Source: Foliimonas ilicis (lineage in GTDB: Bacteria > Pseudomonadota > Alphaproteobacteria > Rhizobiales > Rhizobiaceae). From it: DNA of 64,000 nt. Of the stretch, positions 26,116 to 35,741 are shown piece after piece. The DNA lies in NCBI RefSeq assembly GCF_039939195.1, contig NZ_JBDUUH010000007.1, positions 62,001-126,000 on the forward strand, read 5' to 3'. Every line of letters starts with the position of its first letter. The first letter of the stretch is position 1. Both the position numbers and the translations under genes were made by a program. Below the pieces are notes generated by a model, which did not search any database, was not told where the DNA came from, and saw only the letters and a program-made list of their open reading frames with translations.

Positions 26116-28728
26116 ATGGACGTCGTAGTCGTCGAATCGCCGGCCAAAGCCAAAACGATCAACAAGTATCTGGGCCGAAACTATAAGGTTTTGGCATCGT
26201 TCGGCCATGTCCGCGACCTCCCACCCAAGGACGGCTCGGTCAGGCCCGATGAAGATTTCGCCATGTCCTGGTCCGTGGATGGTCCCTCCTCCAAGCGCCT
26301 CGCAGACATTGCGAAGGCAGTGAAGGAGGCCGATGGCCTGATTCTCGCAACCGATCCCGATCGCGAAGGCGAAGCCATTTCCTGGCACGTGCTGGAAGTT
26401 CTGCGGCAAAAGAAGGTGCTAAAGGACAAGCCGGTCAGCCGCGTCGTCTTCAACGCGATTACCAAACAATCCGTTCTGGATGCGATGAACAATCCGCGTC
26501 AGATCGATGCGCCACTGGTCGATGCCTATCTGGCGCGCCGTGCGCTCGACTATCTGGTTGGCTTCACTCTGTCGCCGGTTCTATGGCGCAAACTGCCTGG
26601 CGCCCGCTCTGCTGGCCGTGTGCAGTCCGTCACGCTTCGTCTGGTCTGCGACCGCGAAAACGAGATCGAACGCTTCATCCGCGAGGAATACTGGCAGATC
26701 GCAGCCCTGCTCGACACGCCGCGCAATGAAAATTTCGAGGCGCGGCTGACAGTTTTCGAGGGAAAGAAGCTGCAGAAGCTCGATATTTCCTCGAAAGAGC
26801 AGGCAGAAGACATCAAGAACATGCTCGACGGCGCGAAATTCAAGACGCTTTCCGTCGAAGCAAAGCCCACGAAGCGCAATCCCGGTCCGCCCTTCACGAC
26901 CTCGACATTGCAGCAGGCCGCGTCGTCGCGGCTGGGCTTTTCGGCCAACCGCACGATGCAGGTTGCCCAGCGCCTTTATGAAGGCATGGAGATCGGCGGT
27001 GAAACGACCGGCCTGATCACCTATATGCGTACCGACGGTGTGCAGATGGTGCCCGAGGCGATCACGGCTGCCCGCCAGTCGATAGCCAAGGAATTCGGCG
27101 ACAAGTACCTGCCGGAAAAGCCGCGCTACTATTCCGCGAAAGCCAAGAACGCGCAGGAAGCGCACGAAGCGATCCGCCCGACAGATTTCTCGCGCCTGCC
27201 CAGCGAGATGAAGAAATTCCTCGATACCGATCAGGCCCGTCTCTACGAGATGGTCTGGAAGCGCGCCATTGCCAGCCAGATGCAGCCTGCCGAAATCGAA
27301 CGCACGACTGTCGAGATCGAGGCCATCAACGGCTCGCGCACTGCTGGCCTGCGCGCTGTCGGCTCGGTGATCCGCTTCGACGGCTTCATCGCGGCCTATA
27401 CCGAGCAGAAGGAAGAGGATTCGGAGGACGAGGAAAACAAGCGTCTGCCGGAAATCCGCGCCGACGAGACGCTTGCGAAGCGCGAAATCAACGCGACTCA
27501 GCATTCGACCGAGCCACCGCCGCGCTACTCGGAAGCCTCGCTCATCAAGAAGATGGAAGAGCTCGGCATTGGGCGTCCGTCTACCTATGCCGCAACGCTC
27601 AAGACGCTTGAAGACCGCGAATACATCACGATCGACAAGCGCCGCCTGCACCCGCATTCCAAGGGCCGCATCGTCATCGCCTTCCTCGAAAACTTCTTCG
27701 AACGCTATGTGGAATATGACTTCACGGCGTCGCTTGAAGAAAAACTCGACGAGATTTCCGACGGAAAGCTCGAATGGAAGGCCGTTCTGCGCGATTTCTG
27801 GAAGGATTTCTCCGCAGCCGTTGGCGATATCAAGGAATTGCGCGTTACCGATGTGCTCGATGCACTGAACGAAACGCTAGCACCTCTGGCGTTCCCGGAG
27901 CGTGAGGACGGCTCGAACCCGCGCGTCTGCCCGAAATGCGGTGTCGGAAACCTGTCGCTCAAGCTCGGAAAATACGGTGCGTTCGTCGGCTGCTCGAACT
28001 ATCCCGAATGCGGCTTCACACGCCAGCTCGGCGATGCCGTGAACGGCAATGGCGAGCCTGCCGCGATGGAAGACGGTAACAAATCGCTCGGCAAAGACCC
28101 ATATACGGCTGAGGAAATCACGCTGCGCAGCGGCCGTTTCGGTCCTTACGTCCAGCGCGGTGAAGGCAAGGAAGCCAAGCGCTCAAGCCTGCCGAAAGGC
28201 TGGACGGTCGAAAGCATCGATCACGAGCGCGCTCTGGCTCTGCTATCGCTGCCGCGCGATATCGGCGCGCATCCTGAAACCGGCAAGATGATTTCCACCG
28301 GCCTTGGCCGCTACGGTCCGTTCGTCCTGCATGACGGCAATTATGCGAATGTCGAAACCATCGAGGATGTTTTCTCGATTGGCATCAACCGCGCCGTTTC
28401 CGTGCTTGCCGAAAAGGCATCAAAAGGCCGAGGCGGACGCGGCGGAACGCCAGCCGCACTCAAGGATCTCGGCGAGCATCCGGATGGCGGCGGCAACATC
28501 ACCGTTCGCGACGGCAAATACGGCCCATACGTTAATTTCGGCAAGGTGAACGCCACGCTGCCAAAGGGCAAAGATCCGCAAACGGTTACTGTAGAAGATG
28601 CAGTGGCTTTGATCGCGGAGAAGGAAGCCAAGGGCGGCGGCGCCAAAAAGCCGGCCCGCGCCAAGGCTGCTCCCGCAGCGAAGAAAAAGGCGCCCGCCAA
28701 AAAAGCCGCAGCCAAGAAAAAGGAATAA
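26116..28728 (+). CDS. topA: DNA topoisomerase I
   Basis: TopA relaxes negative supercoils by single-strand passage and so opposes the gyrase encoded at the other end of this window. The 870-residue protein has the Toprim domain (VVVESPAKAKTINKYLG, then LATDPDREGEAISWH), the catalytic tyrosine Y303 in YMRTDGVQM, and one clear C-terminal zinc finger (CPKCGVGNLSLKLGKYGAF followed by CSNYPECGF). Two or three further degenerate repeats of the GRFGPYVQ/GRYGPFVL/GKYGPYVN kind follow, then a basic Lys/Ala-rich tail (KKKAPAKKAAAKKKE). rnr begins 6 bp downstream. Confidence 0.97.
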   Translation: MDVVVVESPAKAKTINKYLGRNYKVLASFGHVRDLPPKDGSVRPDEDFAMSWSVDGPSSKRLADIAKAVKEADGLILATDPDREGEAISWHVLEVLRQKKVLKDKPVSRVVFNAITKQSVLDAMNNPRQIDAPLVDAYLARRALDYLVGFTLSPVLWRKLPGARSAGRVQSVTLRLVCDRENEIERFIREEYWQIAALLDTPRNENFEARLTVFEGKKLQKLDISSKEQAEDIKNMLDGAKFKTLSVEAKPTKRNPGPPFTTSTLQQAASSRLGFSANRTMQVAQRLYEGMEIGGETTGLITYMRTDGVQMVPEAITAARQSIAKEFGDKYLPEKPRYYSAKAKNAQEAHEAIRPTDFSRLPSEMKKFLDTDQARLYEMVWKRAIASQMQPAEIERTTVEIEAINGSRTAGLRAVGSVIRFDGFIAAYTEQKEEDSEDEENKRLPEIRADETLAKREINATQHSTEPPPRYSEASLIKKMEELGIGRPSTYAATLKTLEDREYITIDKRRLHPHSKGRIVIAFLENFFERYVEYDFTASLEEKLDEISDGKLEWKAVLRDFWKDFSAAVGDIKELRVTDVLDALNETLAPLAFPEREDGSNPRVCPKCGVGNLSLKLGKYGAFVGCSNYPECGFTRQLGDAVNGNGEPAAMEDGNKSLGKDPYTAEEITLRSGRFGPYVQRGEGKEAKRSSLPKGWTVESIDHERALALLSLPRDIGAHPETGKMISTGLGRYGPFVLHDGNYANVETIEDVFSIGINRAVSVLAEKASKGRGGRGGTPAALKDLGEHPDGGGNITVRDGKYGPYVNFGKVNATLPKGKDPQTVTVEDAVALIAEKEAKGGGAKKPARAKAAPAAKKKAPAKKAAAKKKE

Positions 28729-28734
28729 TTACAA

Positions 28735-31059
28735 TTGGCAAAAAAGAACCCCGGACGAACAGGCGCTGTCGGAAAGACGCGCTCGTCCGGTTCGTCGGCC
28801 CCGACCGACAAGAACAAAAATTTCCGTCCCTCGCGTGACGAGATTCTGCGTTTCATTGCAGAAAACCCGGACAAGAACGGCAAACGCGAAATCGCGAAAG
28901 CCTTTGGCCTCAAAGGCGAAGGCCGCATCTGGCTCAAAGATATGCTCGCCCTCCTTCAGGATGACGGGCAGCTTGAGAAAAGCCGCAAGCGGCTGGTCCG
29001 CTCCGGCACCCTGCCCAATGTGACGACGCTCGACATTTATGCACGCGACGATGACGGCGGATTGCTGGCGCGACCGTCCAGCCAGCAAGAATCATCCAAA
29101 GAATCGATCGTGGTTCGTATCAAGCCGTCGCGCGGTACAGGTCCGGCGGCAGGAATCGGCGACCGCGTCATGGCCAAGGTCTTTCCGACCAACGACCCGA
29201 CAGGCCCAGCCTACACCGCTCGCGTGATAAAGGTTTTCGAGAAGCGCGAAGACACCGTTCTCGGCATCTTCCGCGTACTCAAGGACGGCACGTACCGCCT
29301 GGAGCCGGTCGAAAAACGCCAGGGCGAACTCGTCATCGAGAAGGACTACGCAAACGGCGCGCAAGCCGGCGATCTGGTGGAAGTCGAGCCCGGCCCCTCC
29401 AGCCGCTACGGATTGGGCCGCGGCAAGGTGCGTTCGGTTCTGGGCTCGCTGACCAGCGAGAAGGCGGTCTCGATGATCGCCATCCACGCACACGAAATTC
29501 CGCATATCTTTCCGCCGGAAGTGATCGCTGAATCCGAAGCGGCCAAACCGGCAACGCTGGAAGGCCGCGAAGACTGGCGTGAACTGCCGCTGGTGACGAT
29601 CGATCCTGCCGACGCCAAGGACCATGACGATGCGGTCTTTGCCGAAGTCGACACAGATGAGCGCAATCCCGGCGGCATGATCGCCACCGTCGCAATTGCC
29701 GACGTGGCGGCTTACATTCGCACCGGAACGGCACTCGACCGCGAGGCGCTCAAGCGTGGCAATTCGGTCTATTTCCCGGATCGTGTCGTGCCGATGCTGC
29801 CGGAACGCATTTCCAACGATCTCTGCTCACTGAAAGAGGGCGTGGATCGCCCTGCCCTTGCCGTGCGTATGACCTTCTCGCCGGAAGGCCGCAAGATCAG
29901 GCACAGTTTCCATCGCATCATGATGCGCTCATCCGCGAGGCTTTCCTATCAGGAGGCACAGGCGGCAATCGACGGCACTCCCGACGAGGCGACAACGCCC
30001 ATCCTCGAAATGATCCTGAAGCCGCTTTGGCAGGCTTACGACATATTGAAGCGTGGTCGCGATTCGCGCCAACCGCTGGAACTCGACCTGCCGGAGCGTA
30101 AAATTCTCCTGAAGGAAGACGGCACGGTAGACCGCGTTATCGTGCCTCCCCGCCTCGATGCGCATAAGCTCATCGAAGAATTCATGATTCAGGCGAATGT
30201 CGCAGCCGCAGAGACGCTGGAAGCGAAGAAGCGAAGCCTCGTCTACCGCGTCCACGACGCGCCCTCACTCGCAAAGCAGGAATCGCTCCGCGAATTCCTG
30301 CAGACGCTAGGGCTTTCGCTGGCACGCGGCGCGCAGATGCAACCTGGCCAGTTCAACTCGATCCTTGAGCGTGTTCGCGGCGCCGACCATGAAGCGCTGG
30401 TCAATGAAGTCGTTCTTCGCTCGCAAAGCCAGGCGATCTATTCGCCTGACAATCTTGGCCATTTCGGCCTGAATCTGCGCCGCTACGCGCATTTCACGTC
30501 GCCTATCCGCCGTTATGCCGACCTGATTGTGCATCGGGCGCTGATAAGCGCGCTCGACCTTGGAAATGATGGCATCACCCGTTCGGAAGAAGAGCGGCTG
30601 AAGGACACCGCCGAGCAAATCTCGATAACCGAACGCCGCGCCATGGCCGCCGAGCGCTCGACTGTCGATCGGCTGATTGCCTCGCATCTGGCCGAACATG
30701 TGAACGAGACATTCGCCGCGCGTATTTCCGGCGTCACCAAATCCGGCCTGTTCGTGCAACTGCCTCAATATGGCGCAGACGGCTTCATACCGGTGTCATC
30801 ATTGGGAGATGACTACTATATATATGATGAAGCCGCGCGATCCCTGTTCGGAAGCCGCAGCGGCAAGGGTTTTCAGCTTGCGGACAAGGTCGAGGTAAGG
30901 CTTCTGGAAATCGTTCCACTGGCCGGCGAGATGCGGTTCGAAATGTTGAGCGATCCAAAGCCGCTGCCGGGTTCGAAGCGGTCGTTCCATAAAAGCAAAC
31001 GGCCTCGCTCGAAGTCGCCTGCTGGACATTCGCGACATGCGTCGCGATCTAGGAGATAG
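28735..31059 (+). CDS. rnr: Ribonuclease R
   Basis: RNase R is a processive 3'-5' exoribonuclease that degrades structured RNA. The frame begins at TTG 28735, nine bases after AAGGAA within the topA stop region. The 774-residue protein shows an N-terminal basic and helix-turn-helix region, cold-shock domains, the RNB catalytic centre (DPADAKDHDDAVFAEVDTD with its aspartate cluster, about residues 289-307), RYAHFTSPIRRYADLIVHR, and a C-terminal S1 domain (ARISGVTKSGLFVQLPQYG). The C-terminus is basic. It is tightly linked to topA (6 bp) and the DUF983 gene (2 bp). Confidence 0.96.
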   Translation: MAKKNPGRTGAVGKTRSSGSSAPTDKNKNFRPSRDEILRFIAENPDKNGKREIAKAFGLKGEGRIWLKDMLALLQDDGQLEKSRKRLVRSGTLPNVTTLDIYARDDDGGLLARPSSQQESSKESIVVRIKPSRGTGPAAGIGDRVMAKVFPTNDPTGPAYTARVIKVFEKREDTVLGIFRVLKDGTYRLEPVEKRQGELVIEKDYANGAQAGDLVEVEPGPSSRYGLGRGKVRSVLGSLTSEKAVSMIAIHAHEIPHIFPPEVIAESEAAKPATLEGREDWRELPLVTIDPADAKDHDDAVFAEVDTDERNPGGMIATVAIADVAAYIRTGTALDREALKRGNSVYFPDRVVPMLPERISNDLCSLKEGVDRPALAVRMTFSPEGRKIRHSFHRIMMRSSARLSYQEAQAAIDGTPDEATTPILEMILKPLWQAYDILKRGRDSRQPLELDLPERKILLKEDGTVDRVIVPPRLDAHKLIEEFMIQANVAAAETLEAKKRSLVYRVHDAPSLAKQESLREFLQTLGLSLARGAQMQPGQFNSILERVRGADHEALVNEVVLRSQSQAIYSPDNLGHFGLNLRRYAHFTSPIRRYADLIVHRALISALDLGNDGITRSEEERLKDTAEQISITERRAMAAERSTVDRLIASHLAEHVNETFAARISGVTKSGLFVQLPQYGADGFIPVSSLGDDYYIYDEAARSLFGSRSGKGFQLADKVEVRLLEIVPLAGEMRFEMLSDPKPLPGSKRSFHKSKRPRSKSPAGHSRHASRSRR

Positions 31060-31061
31060 GA

Positions 31062-31496
31062 ATGGAAAAACTTGTTCTGGGTGGTCAGGAAGCCGCAGTC
31101 AGACAGACGCGCCCTCTCTGGACAGCCATGAAGCGCGGCTTTCTGGGCCGTTGCCCGCATTGCGGCGAAGGCAAGCTTTTCTCGTCCTTCCTCAAAACGG
31201 TCGATCACTGCCAGCATTGCGGCGAAGAGATGCATCACCACAGGGCAGATGACCTCCCGGCCTATCTGGTCGTCGTCATCATCGGCCACATCATCGTCGG
31301 TGCATTCATGGCGGTCGAAGCGACGAGCACGCTCTCCACATGGCAGCATCTGGCAATTTGGGTGCCGGTCACTATCGTTTCAGCGATTGCCCTGCTCAGC
31401 CCCGCCAAGGGTGCGATTGTCGGCCTTCAATGGGCGCTTTACATGCATGGTTTCGGTGGTGAAGAGGATGTCGTCGAGACACATCCTGAATTGTAA
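31062..31496 (+). CDS. DUF983 family membrane protein with zinc-ribbon
   Basis: A 144-residue protein. The N-terminal part holds a zinc-ribbon-like pair, RCPHCGEGKLF and CQHCGEEM, and the C-terminal part has two membrane segments (about residues 68-90 and 96-118). This is the DUF983 layout; some family members are noted near cytochrome oxidase assembly genes, but none are here. It starts 2 bp after rnr, indicating a shared transcript. Function is not known. Confidence 0.88.
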   Translation: MEKLVLGGQEAAVRQTRPLWTAMKRGFLGRCPHCGEGKLFSSFLKTVDHCQHCGEEMHHHRADDLPAYLVVVIIGHIIVGAFMAVEATSTLSTWQHLAIWVPVTIVSAIALLSPAKGAIVGLQWALYMHGFGGEEDVVETHPEL

Positions 31497-31551
31497 AGTG
31501 AATTGAAAAACAGTCGTTCCGTCTTAGTACCACCTGAACAAAGAGCCTATC

Positions 31552-32292
31552 ATGGACGGAATGACCAAAGCAGAAGTGGACATTGCCGATGCGAAGGATT
31601 TCGCCATCGGAAAAGGCCCTCTTCGGCCGAAAGACGCTGCAACGCTGATCCTGCTGGATCGTCGTGGTGGTGAAATTTGCGTGCTTATGGGACGGCGCCA
31701 CCAGCGTCACGCCTTCATGCCCGGCAAATTCGTTTTTCCAGGCGGACGCACCGACCCCGCTGATTCCAGAATTCCTGTTCTGCATGATCTGCATCCAGCC
31801 GAATTTTCCAAACTTTCCAAAGGCACGAGAGCCGTTGCAGGCGCGCGGGCGCGCGCCATTGCGCTTTCGGCCATCCGCGAAACATACGAGGAAGCGGGCC
31901 TGCTCATCGGCCATGCCCAGGCATTCGATACAGCCAAGGAAGGCTGGCTTGGCTTCATGGATCACGGGGTCGCGCCTTCGCTTGAAAATTTGCGCCTCGT
32001 CGCGCGGGCAATCACCCCGCCCGGCCGCATCCGGCGTTTCGACACGCGATTTTTCGCCGCCTGGAAATCCGATGTCGCCGTTGCACTTGAAGATGGCGGG
32101 CCGACAGACGAGCTGGAAGAGCTTGTCTGGCTGCCGCTTGCCGAGGCGAAAGAGGCAGAGATACCGACAATCACCCGCTCGGTGCTTGGAGATCTTGAAA
32201 TGCGCCTCGATGCCGATCCCGAACTTTCGCCGGGAGGTCCAGTGACCTTCTATCGGATGATCCGAAACCGCTTTGTTCGTGAAGTTCTGTGA
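31552..32292 (+). CDS. Nudix hydrolase
   Basis: A 246-residue protein with a recognisable Nudix region: the strand AATLILLDRRGGEICVLMGRR, FPGGRTDPAD, and the helix ALSAIRETYEEAGLLIG, which carries the REXXEEXG core. The N- and C-terminal arms are longer than in simple MutT proteins and resemble the group acting on CoA or other nucleotide derivatives; the substrate cannot be assigned. ATG 31552 follows AAAGAG; ATG 31561 is an in-frame alternative. It follows DUF983 by 55 bp and is probably the last gene of the topA-rnr unit. Confidence 0.9.
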   Translation: MDGMTKAEVDIADAKDFAIGKGPLRPKDAATLILLDRRGGEICVLMGRRHQRHAFMPGKFVFPGGRTDPADSRIPVLHDLHPAEFSKLSKGTRAVAGARARAIALSAIRETYEEAGLLIGHAQAFDTAKEGWLGFMDHGVAPSLENLRLVARAITPPGRIRRFDTRFFAAWKSDVAVALEDGGPTDELEELVWLPLAEAKEAEIPTITRSVLGDLEMRLDADPELSPGGPVTFYRMIRNRFVREVL

Positions 32293-32431
32293 GCGTCATG
32301 GCGAAAAGCAGGAAACTTTTTCCCAACGGCACCGTGCTCCATCCATCTGTGTCAGCCGCATTCGTGCAACGCGACGTGATTTCACGTCGTTGTAAAATGC
32401 TTTAGCGCCGTCAACGGCAGGTACTTTTCGA

Positions 32432-33619
32432 ATGAATGCATTTTCCAAACCGCATCCCAGCGATACGCGTGTGCACTGGCTATCGATATCGGCGGCGGTT
32501 TCTTCGATCGGTGTCGTTGGCATAGCAATCGGCCTCGGCCTTCCTCTGCTCAGCATCATTCTGGAGACGCGCGGCCATTCCGCCTCGATGATCGGTCTCA
32601 ACACGGCCGTCGCCGGTATCGCCTCGATCGCTGCAGCACCACTGGCAACGCCGCTCGCAATGCGGTTCGGCGTGGTCTGGACTATGCTCGTCTCGATCTT
32701 CGTCGGCACCGTGGCATTCGTCGGCTTCTACTTCGCGCCGCAATTCTGGATGTGGTTTCCGCTGCGCGCCATTCTCCACATTGCCCTGACCATTCTCTTC
32801 ATCCTGTCCGAATTCTGGATCAGCACCTCCGCCCCGCCCCACAAGCGCGGTTTTGTGCTCGGCATCTACGCCTCAACACTGTCGCTTGGCTTTGCGGCTG
32901 GTCCGTTTATCTTTTCCAAGATCGGCAGCAGCGGCTTCCTGCCCTTCGGTGTGGTCTGCGGGCTGGTCGCGCTCGCTGCAATTCCTGTGCTGGCAGCCTG
33001 GCGCGAAAGCCCGAAAATCGTTCAGAAAAGCGGCGCAAGGAGCTTTCTTCGCTACATCTGGCTGGTGCCAACCGCGACTGCGGCAGTGCTGGTATTCGGC
33101 GCAGTGGAAACGGGCGGCTTTGCGCTGTTCCCCGTCTATGGCAGCCGCGCAGGCTACAGCGAAGGCGATGCCGCTTTGCTGCTGAGCATGATCGGCCTTG
33201 GCAATGTGCTTATGCAGATACCGCTCGGCATGCTGAGCGACCGCATTCGCGACCGGCGCTATCTCCTGCTTTTGTGCGCCATCATCGGATTTTTAGGCAT
33301 GCTGCTTTTACCGGCGATCGTCGACAATTGGTATTTGATGGCGACCGTTCTCTTCATCTGGGGCGGTGTCGTTGCAGCGCTCTACACGGTCGGCCTCGCG
33401 CATCTCGGCTCGAAACTGCACGGCCATGAACTGGCCAACGCCAACGCCGCCTTCATCCTTTGCTATGGAATAGGCGTCGTTCTCGGGCCGCAGGCAATCG
33501 GTATCGGTATGGATCTCTTCGGTAACAACGGCTTCGGCTGGTCGCTGGCAGCCTTCTTCGCAGCCTATATCGCCCTTGGCGTCTGCCGCGTCGCGGTAAA
33601 GGTCGTGGGCGGGAAATAG
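32432..33619 (+). CDS. Major facilitator superfamily transporter
   Basis: A 395-residue integral membrane protein with about 12 predicted spans. It resembles YcaD-type MFS proteins: a loop after span 2 (MRFGVVWTM), an inter-half basic loop near residue 190 (WRESPKIVQKSGARSF), and MLSDRIRDRRYLLLL, the MFS signature in the second half. The substrate is unknown. It stands alone, with 139 bp upstream and the leuA leader downstream. The gap before it (32293-32431) shows no gene. Confidence 0.87.
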   Translation: MNAFSKPHPSDTRVHWLSISAAVSSIGVVGIAIGLGLPLLSIILETRGHSASMIGLNTAVAGIASIAAAPLATPLAMRFGVVWTMLVSIFVGTVAFVGFYFAPQFWMWFPLRAILHIALTILFILSEFWISTSAPPHKRGFVLGIYASTLSLGFAAGPFIFSKIGSSGFLPFGVVCGLVALAAIPVLAAWRESPKIVQKSGARSFLRYIWLVPTATAAVLVFGAVETGGFALFPVYGSRAGYSEGDAALLLSMIGLGNVLMQIPLGMLSDRIRDRRYLLLLCAIIGFLGMLLLPAIVDNWYLMATVLFIWGGVVAALYTVGLAHLGSKLHGHELANANAAFILCYGIGVVLGPQAIGIGMDLFGNNGFGWSLAAFFAAYIALGVCRVAVKVVGGK

Positions 33620-33659
33620 GCATCTTGCCTCTATTATGGCGCTCATGTATGAGAAGCGC

Positions 33660-33779
33660 ATGAACGCCCATCGCGCCAAAACATTTGCAGATCGTCCCGC
33701 TTTCGCCGGACAGACCTTGCGCGCGCTTTCTTCGGCACTTCTTCTCCTCGGCCTTATCGGCGATCGCCGGGTCCGCTGA
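33660..33779 (+). CDS. leuA leader peptide (predicted)
   Basis: The 39-codon frame from ATG 33660 (in-frame alternatives at 33636 and 33645) ends at TGA 33777-33779. The codons at 33738-33749 are CTT CTT CTC CTC, and another CTT follows at 33753, so five of six consecutive codons are leucine. The stop lies just ahead of a strong hairpin and 126 bp before leuA. This is the design of an attenuation leader in which a ribosome stalled for charged tRNA-Leu controls transcription into leuA. GAGAAG lies just ahead of ATG 33660. Product homology is neither expected nor needed. Confidence 0.7.
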   Translation: MNAHRAKTFADRPAFAGQTLRALSSALLLLGLIGDRRVR

Positions 33780-33834
33780 TTGGAGCGCCCGGCGGTCGTA
33801 ATGCCGCCAAGGCGCTGAGCTCCTCATTAATTTT
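33765..33834 (+). promoter_or_regulatory. Transcription attenuator of leuA (antiterminator/terminator pair)
   Basis: Two exclusive structures are visible. Antiterminator: CGCCGGG (33765-33771) pairs perfectly with CCCGGCG (33788-33794). Terminator: AGCGCC (33784-33789) plus GGCGG (33791-33795) pairs with CCGCC (33804-33808) plus GGCGCT (33811-33816), and TTAATTTT follows at 33827-33834. They compete for the bases 33788-33794. A ribosome stalled at the leucine codons (33738-33755) leaves 33765-33771 free and permits the antiterminator; one that reaches the stop at 33777 covers it and the terminator forms. Confidence 0.75.
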
Positions 33835-33905
33835 CAGACGAAGATCATGATCGCATCGTTGCGTGTGAGCCCGATAGGCCCGCGAAAGATGCCCGGAGAA
33901 CGAAG

Positions 33906-35606
33906 ATGAACGCACAGACTGGATTAGCGACCGCCAAGGGAATGCCGGACGCCTCTCGTAAATACGAGCAATATCCGCTGGTAGGCCTCACCGACCGCAC
34001 ATGGCCGAACAAGCAGATCACCAAGGCACCGATCTGGTGCTCCGTCGATCTGCGCGACGGCAACCAGGCACTGGTCGATCCGATGGGTCACGAGCGCAAG
34101 GCGCGCATGTTCCAGCTCTTGCTGGATATGGGCTTCAAGGAAATCGAGATCGGATTTCCCTCGGCGTCGCAGACCGATTTCGACTTCGCCCGCTGGGCAA
34201 TCGAACAGGCCGGCGTGCCGCAGGACGTTTCCTTGCAGGTGCTGGTGCAGTGCCGTCCCGAACTGATTACGCGGACATTCGAATCGCTGCAGGGCGCGAC
34301 CAATCCGATCGTTCATTTCTACAATTCGACCAGTGAATTGCAGCGCCGCGTCGTGTTCGACAAGGATGTCGGCGGCATCAAGCAGATCGCCACCGACGCC
34401 GCCAAGATGATCACCGACATGGCGGCAAAGGCTGGCGGCGGCTACCGCTTCCAGTATTCGCCCGAAAGCTTTACCGGCACCGAGCTGGAAGTGGCCCTGG
34501 AGATTTGCAACGCGGTCACTGAAATCGTTCAGCCGACCGCCGACAACAAGCTGATCATCAACCTGCCCTCAACCGTCGAAATGTCCACGCCCAACATCTA
34601 TGCCGACCGCATCGAGTGGATGTGCCGTCAGCTCGACAATCGCGAAAACCTGATCATTTCCCTGCACCCGCACAATGACCGCGGCACCGGCATCGCTTCG
34701 ACGGAACTCGGCCTGATGGCAGGCGCCGACCGCGTCGAAGGCACCTTGTTCGGCAATGGCGAACGCACCGGCAATGTCGATGTCGTGACGCTGGCGCTGA
34801 ACATGTACACGCAGGGCGTCGACCCGGAACTCGATTGTTCCGACATCAACCGCATGAAGGCGGTTTATGAATATTCAAACCAGTTGGTGATCCCGGAGCG
34901 CCACCCTTATGTCGGTGAGCTGGTCTACACGGCCTTCTCCGGCTCGCATCAGGATGCGATCAACAAGGGCATGAAGGCGCTGAAGACGGCGAACAAATCG
35001 CTGTGGGAAGTACCTTACCTGCCGATCGACCCGCAGGATGTCGGGCGCAGCTATGAGGCGATCATCCGCATCAATTCGCAGTCGGGCAAAGGCGGCATCG
35101 CCTATGTTCTGCAGGCTGATTACGGCCTCAACCTGCCGCGCGGCCTGCAGGTCGAATTCAGCCAGAACATCCAGTCGATCACAGATTCGGAAGGCAAGGA
35201 ATTGTCGTCGCGCCGGATCCATGAACGGTTCATGGAAACCTATGTCGAGCAGCCGGCCGCGCGCCTGAAATTCGTCGATCATCAGACTTTCCCCGATACG
35301 GAGGTCAAAGGCCGCCGTGTCGTCGAAGCCACGATCATCGACGATGGCAAGGAGATCACGATCACCGGCACCGGCAATGGCCCGGTCGATGGTTTCGTCG
35401 ATGCGCTGTCGCGTCATGTCGGTCAGACATTCTCGGTTTTCGACTATTCCGAGCATTCGATTCAGCGCGGTTCGAACGCTTCGGCCATCTGCTACATGGA
35501 GGTCGAACATCCCGCAGGCCGAATCTTCGGAGTCGGGCTCAACACCAATATCGTCGCGGCATCGCTCGAAGCGGTGGTTTCGGCTGTCAATCGCGTCCTG
35601 AAATAG
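33906..35606 (+). CDS. leuA: 2-isopropylmalate synthase
   Basis: LeuA condenses acetyl-CoA with 2-oxoisovalerate, the first committed step of leucine synthesis. The 566-residue protein is of the longer class: CSVDLRDGNQALVDPMGHERK opens the TIM barrel metal site (D in LRDGNQ), with SLHPHNDRGTGIA supplying further ligands. The C-terminal 130 residues (from about VDHQTFPD, with TGTGNGPVDGFVDAL) form the LeuA regulatory domain that mediates leucine feedback. GGAGAACGAAG precedes the ATG. Regulation by the leader attenuator upstream fits the pathway. Confidence 0.97.
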   Translation: MNAQTGLATAKGMPDASRKYEQYPLVGLTDRTWPNKQITKAPIWCSVDLRDGNQALVDPMGHERKARMFQLLLDMGFKEIEIGFPSASQTDFDFARWAIEQAGVPQDVSLQVLVQCRPELITRTFESLQGATNPIVHFYNSTSELQRRVVFDKDVGGIKQIATDAAKMITDMAAKAGGGYRFQYSPESFTGTELEVALEICNAVTEIVQPTADNKLIINLPSTVEMSTPNIYADRIEWMCRQLDNRENLIISLHPHNDRGTGIASTELGLMAGADRVEGTLFGNGERTGNVDVVTLALNMYTQGVDPELDCSDINRMKAVYEYSNQLVIPERHPYVGELVYTAFSGSHQDAINKGMKALKTANKSLWEVPYLPIDPQDVGRSYEAIIRINSQSGKGGIAYVLQADYGLNLPRGLQVEFSQNIQSITDSEGKELSSRRIHERFMETYVEQPAARLKFVDHQTFPDTEVKGRRVVEATIIDDGKEITITGTGNGPVDGFVDALSRHVGQTFSVFDYSEHSIQRGSNASAICYMEVEHPAGRIFGVGLNTNIVAASLEAVVSAVNRVLK

Positions 35607-35618
35607 AGGCCGGATTGC

Positions 35619-35665
35619 AACATGTCCGCACCTTCTCTGTGGGTGCGGGCATGTTCTTCATCTTG
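35619..35665 (+). terminator. Rho-independent terminator of leuA
   Basis: A 14-bp stem (35619-35632 with 35642-35655, one G-U pair) around a 9-base loop begins 13 bases after the leuA stop, followed by CTTCATCTT. The stem is strong and the U-tract is interrupted. Confidence 0.75.
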
Positions 35666-35741
35666 CAACTTGTGCGTTCCGCCAAGCCCCGTATTATTGA
35701 CGCCAAGGGGAATACAGGGGCAACATTGAAAGGTACCGCGT

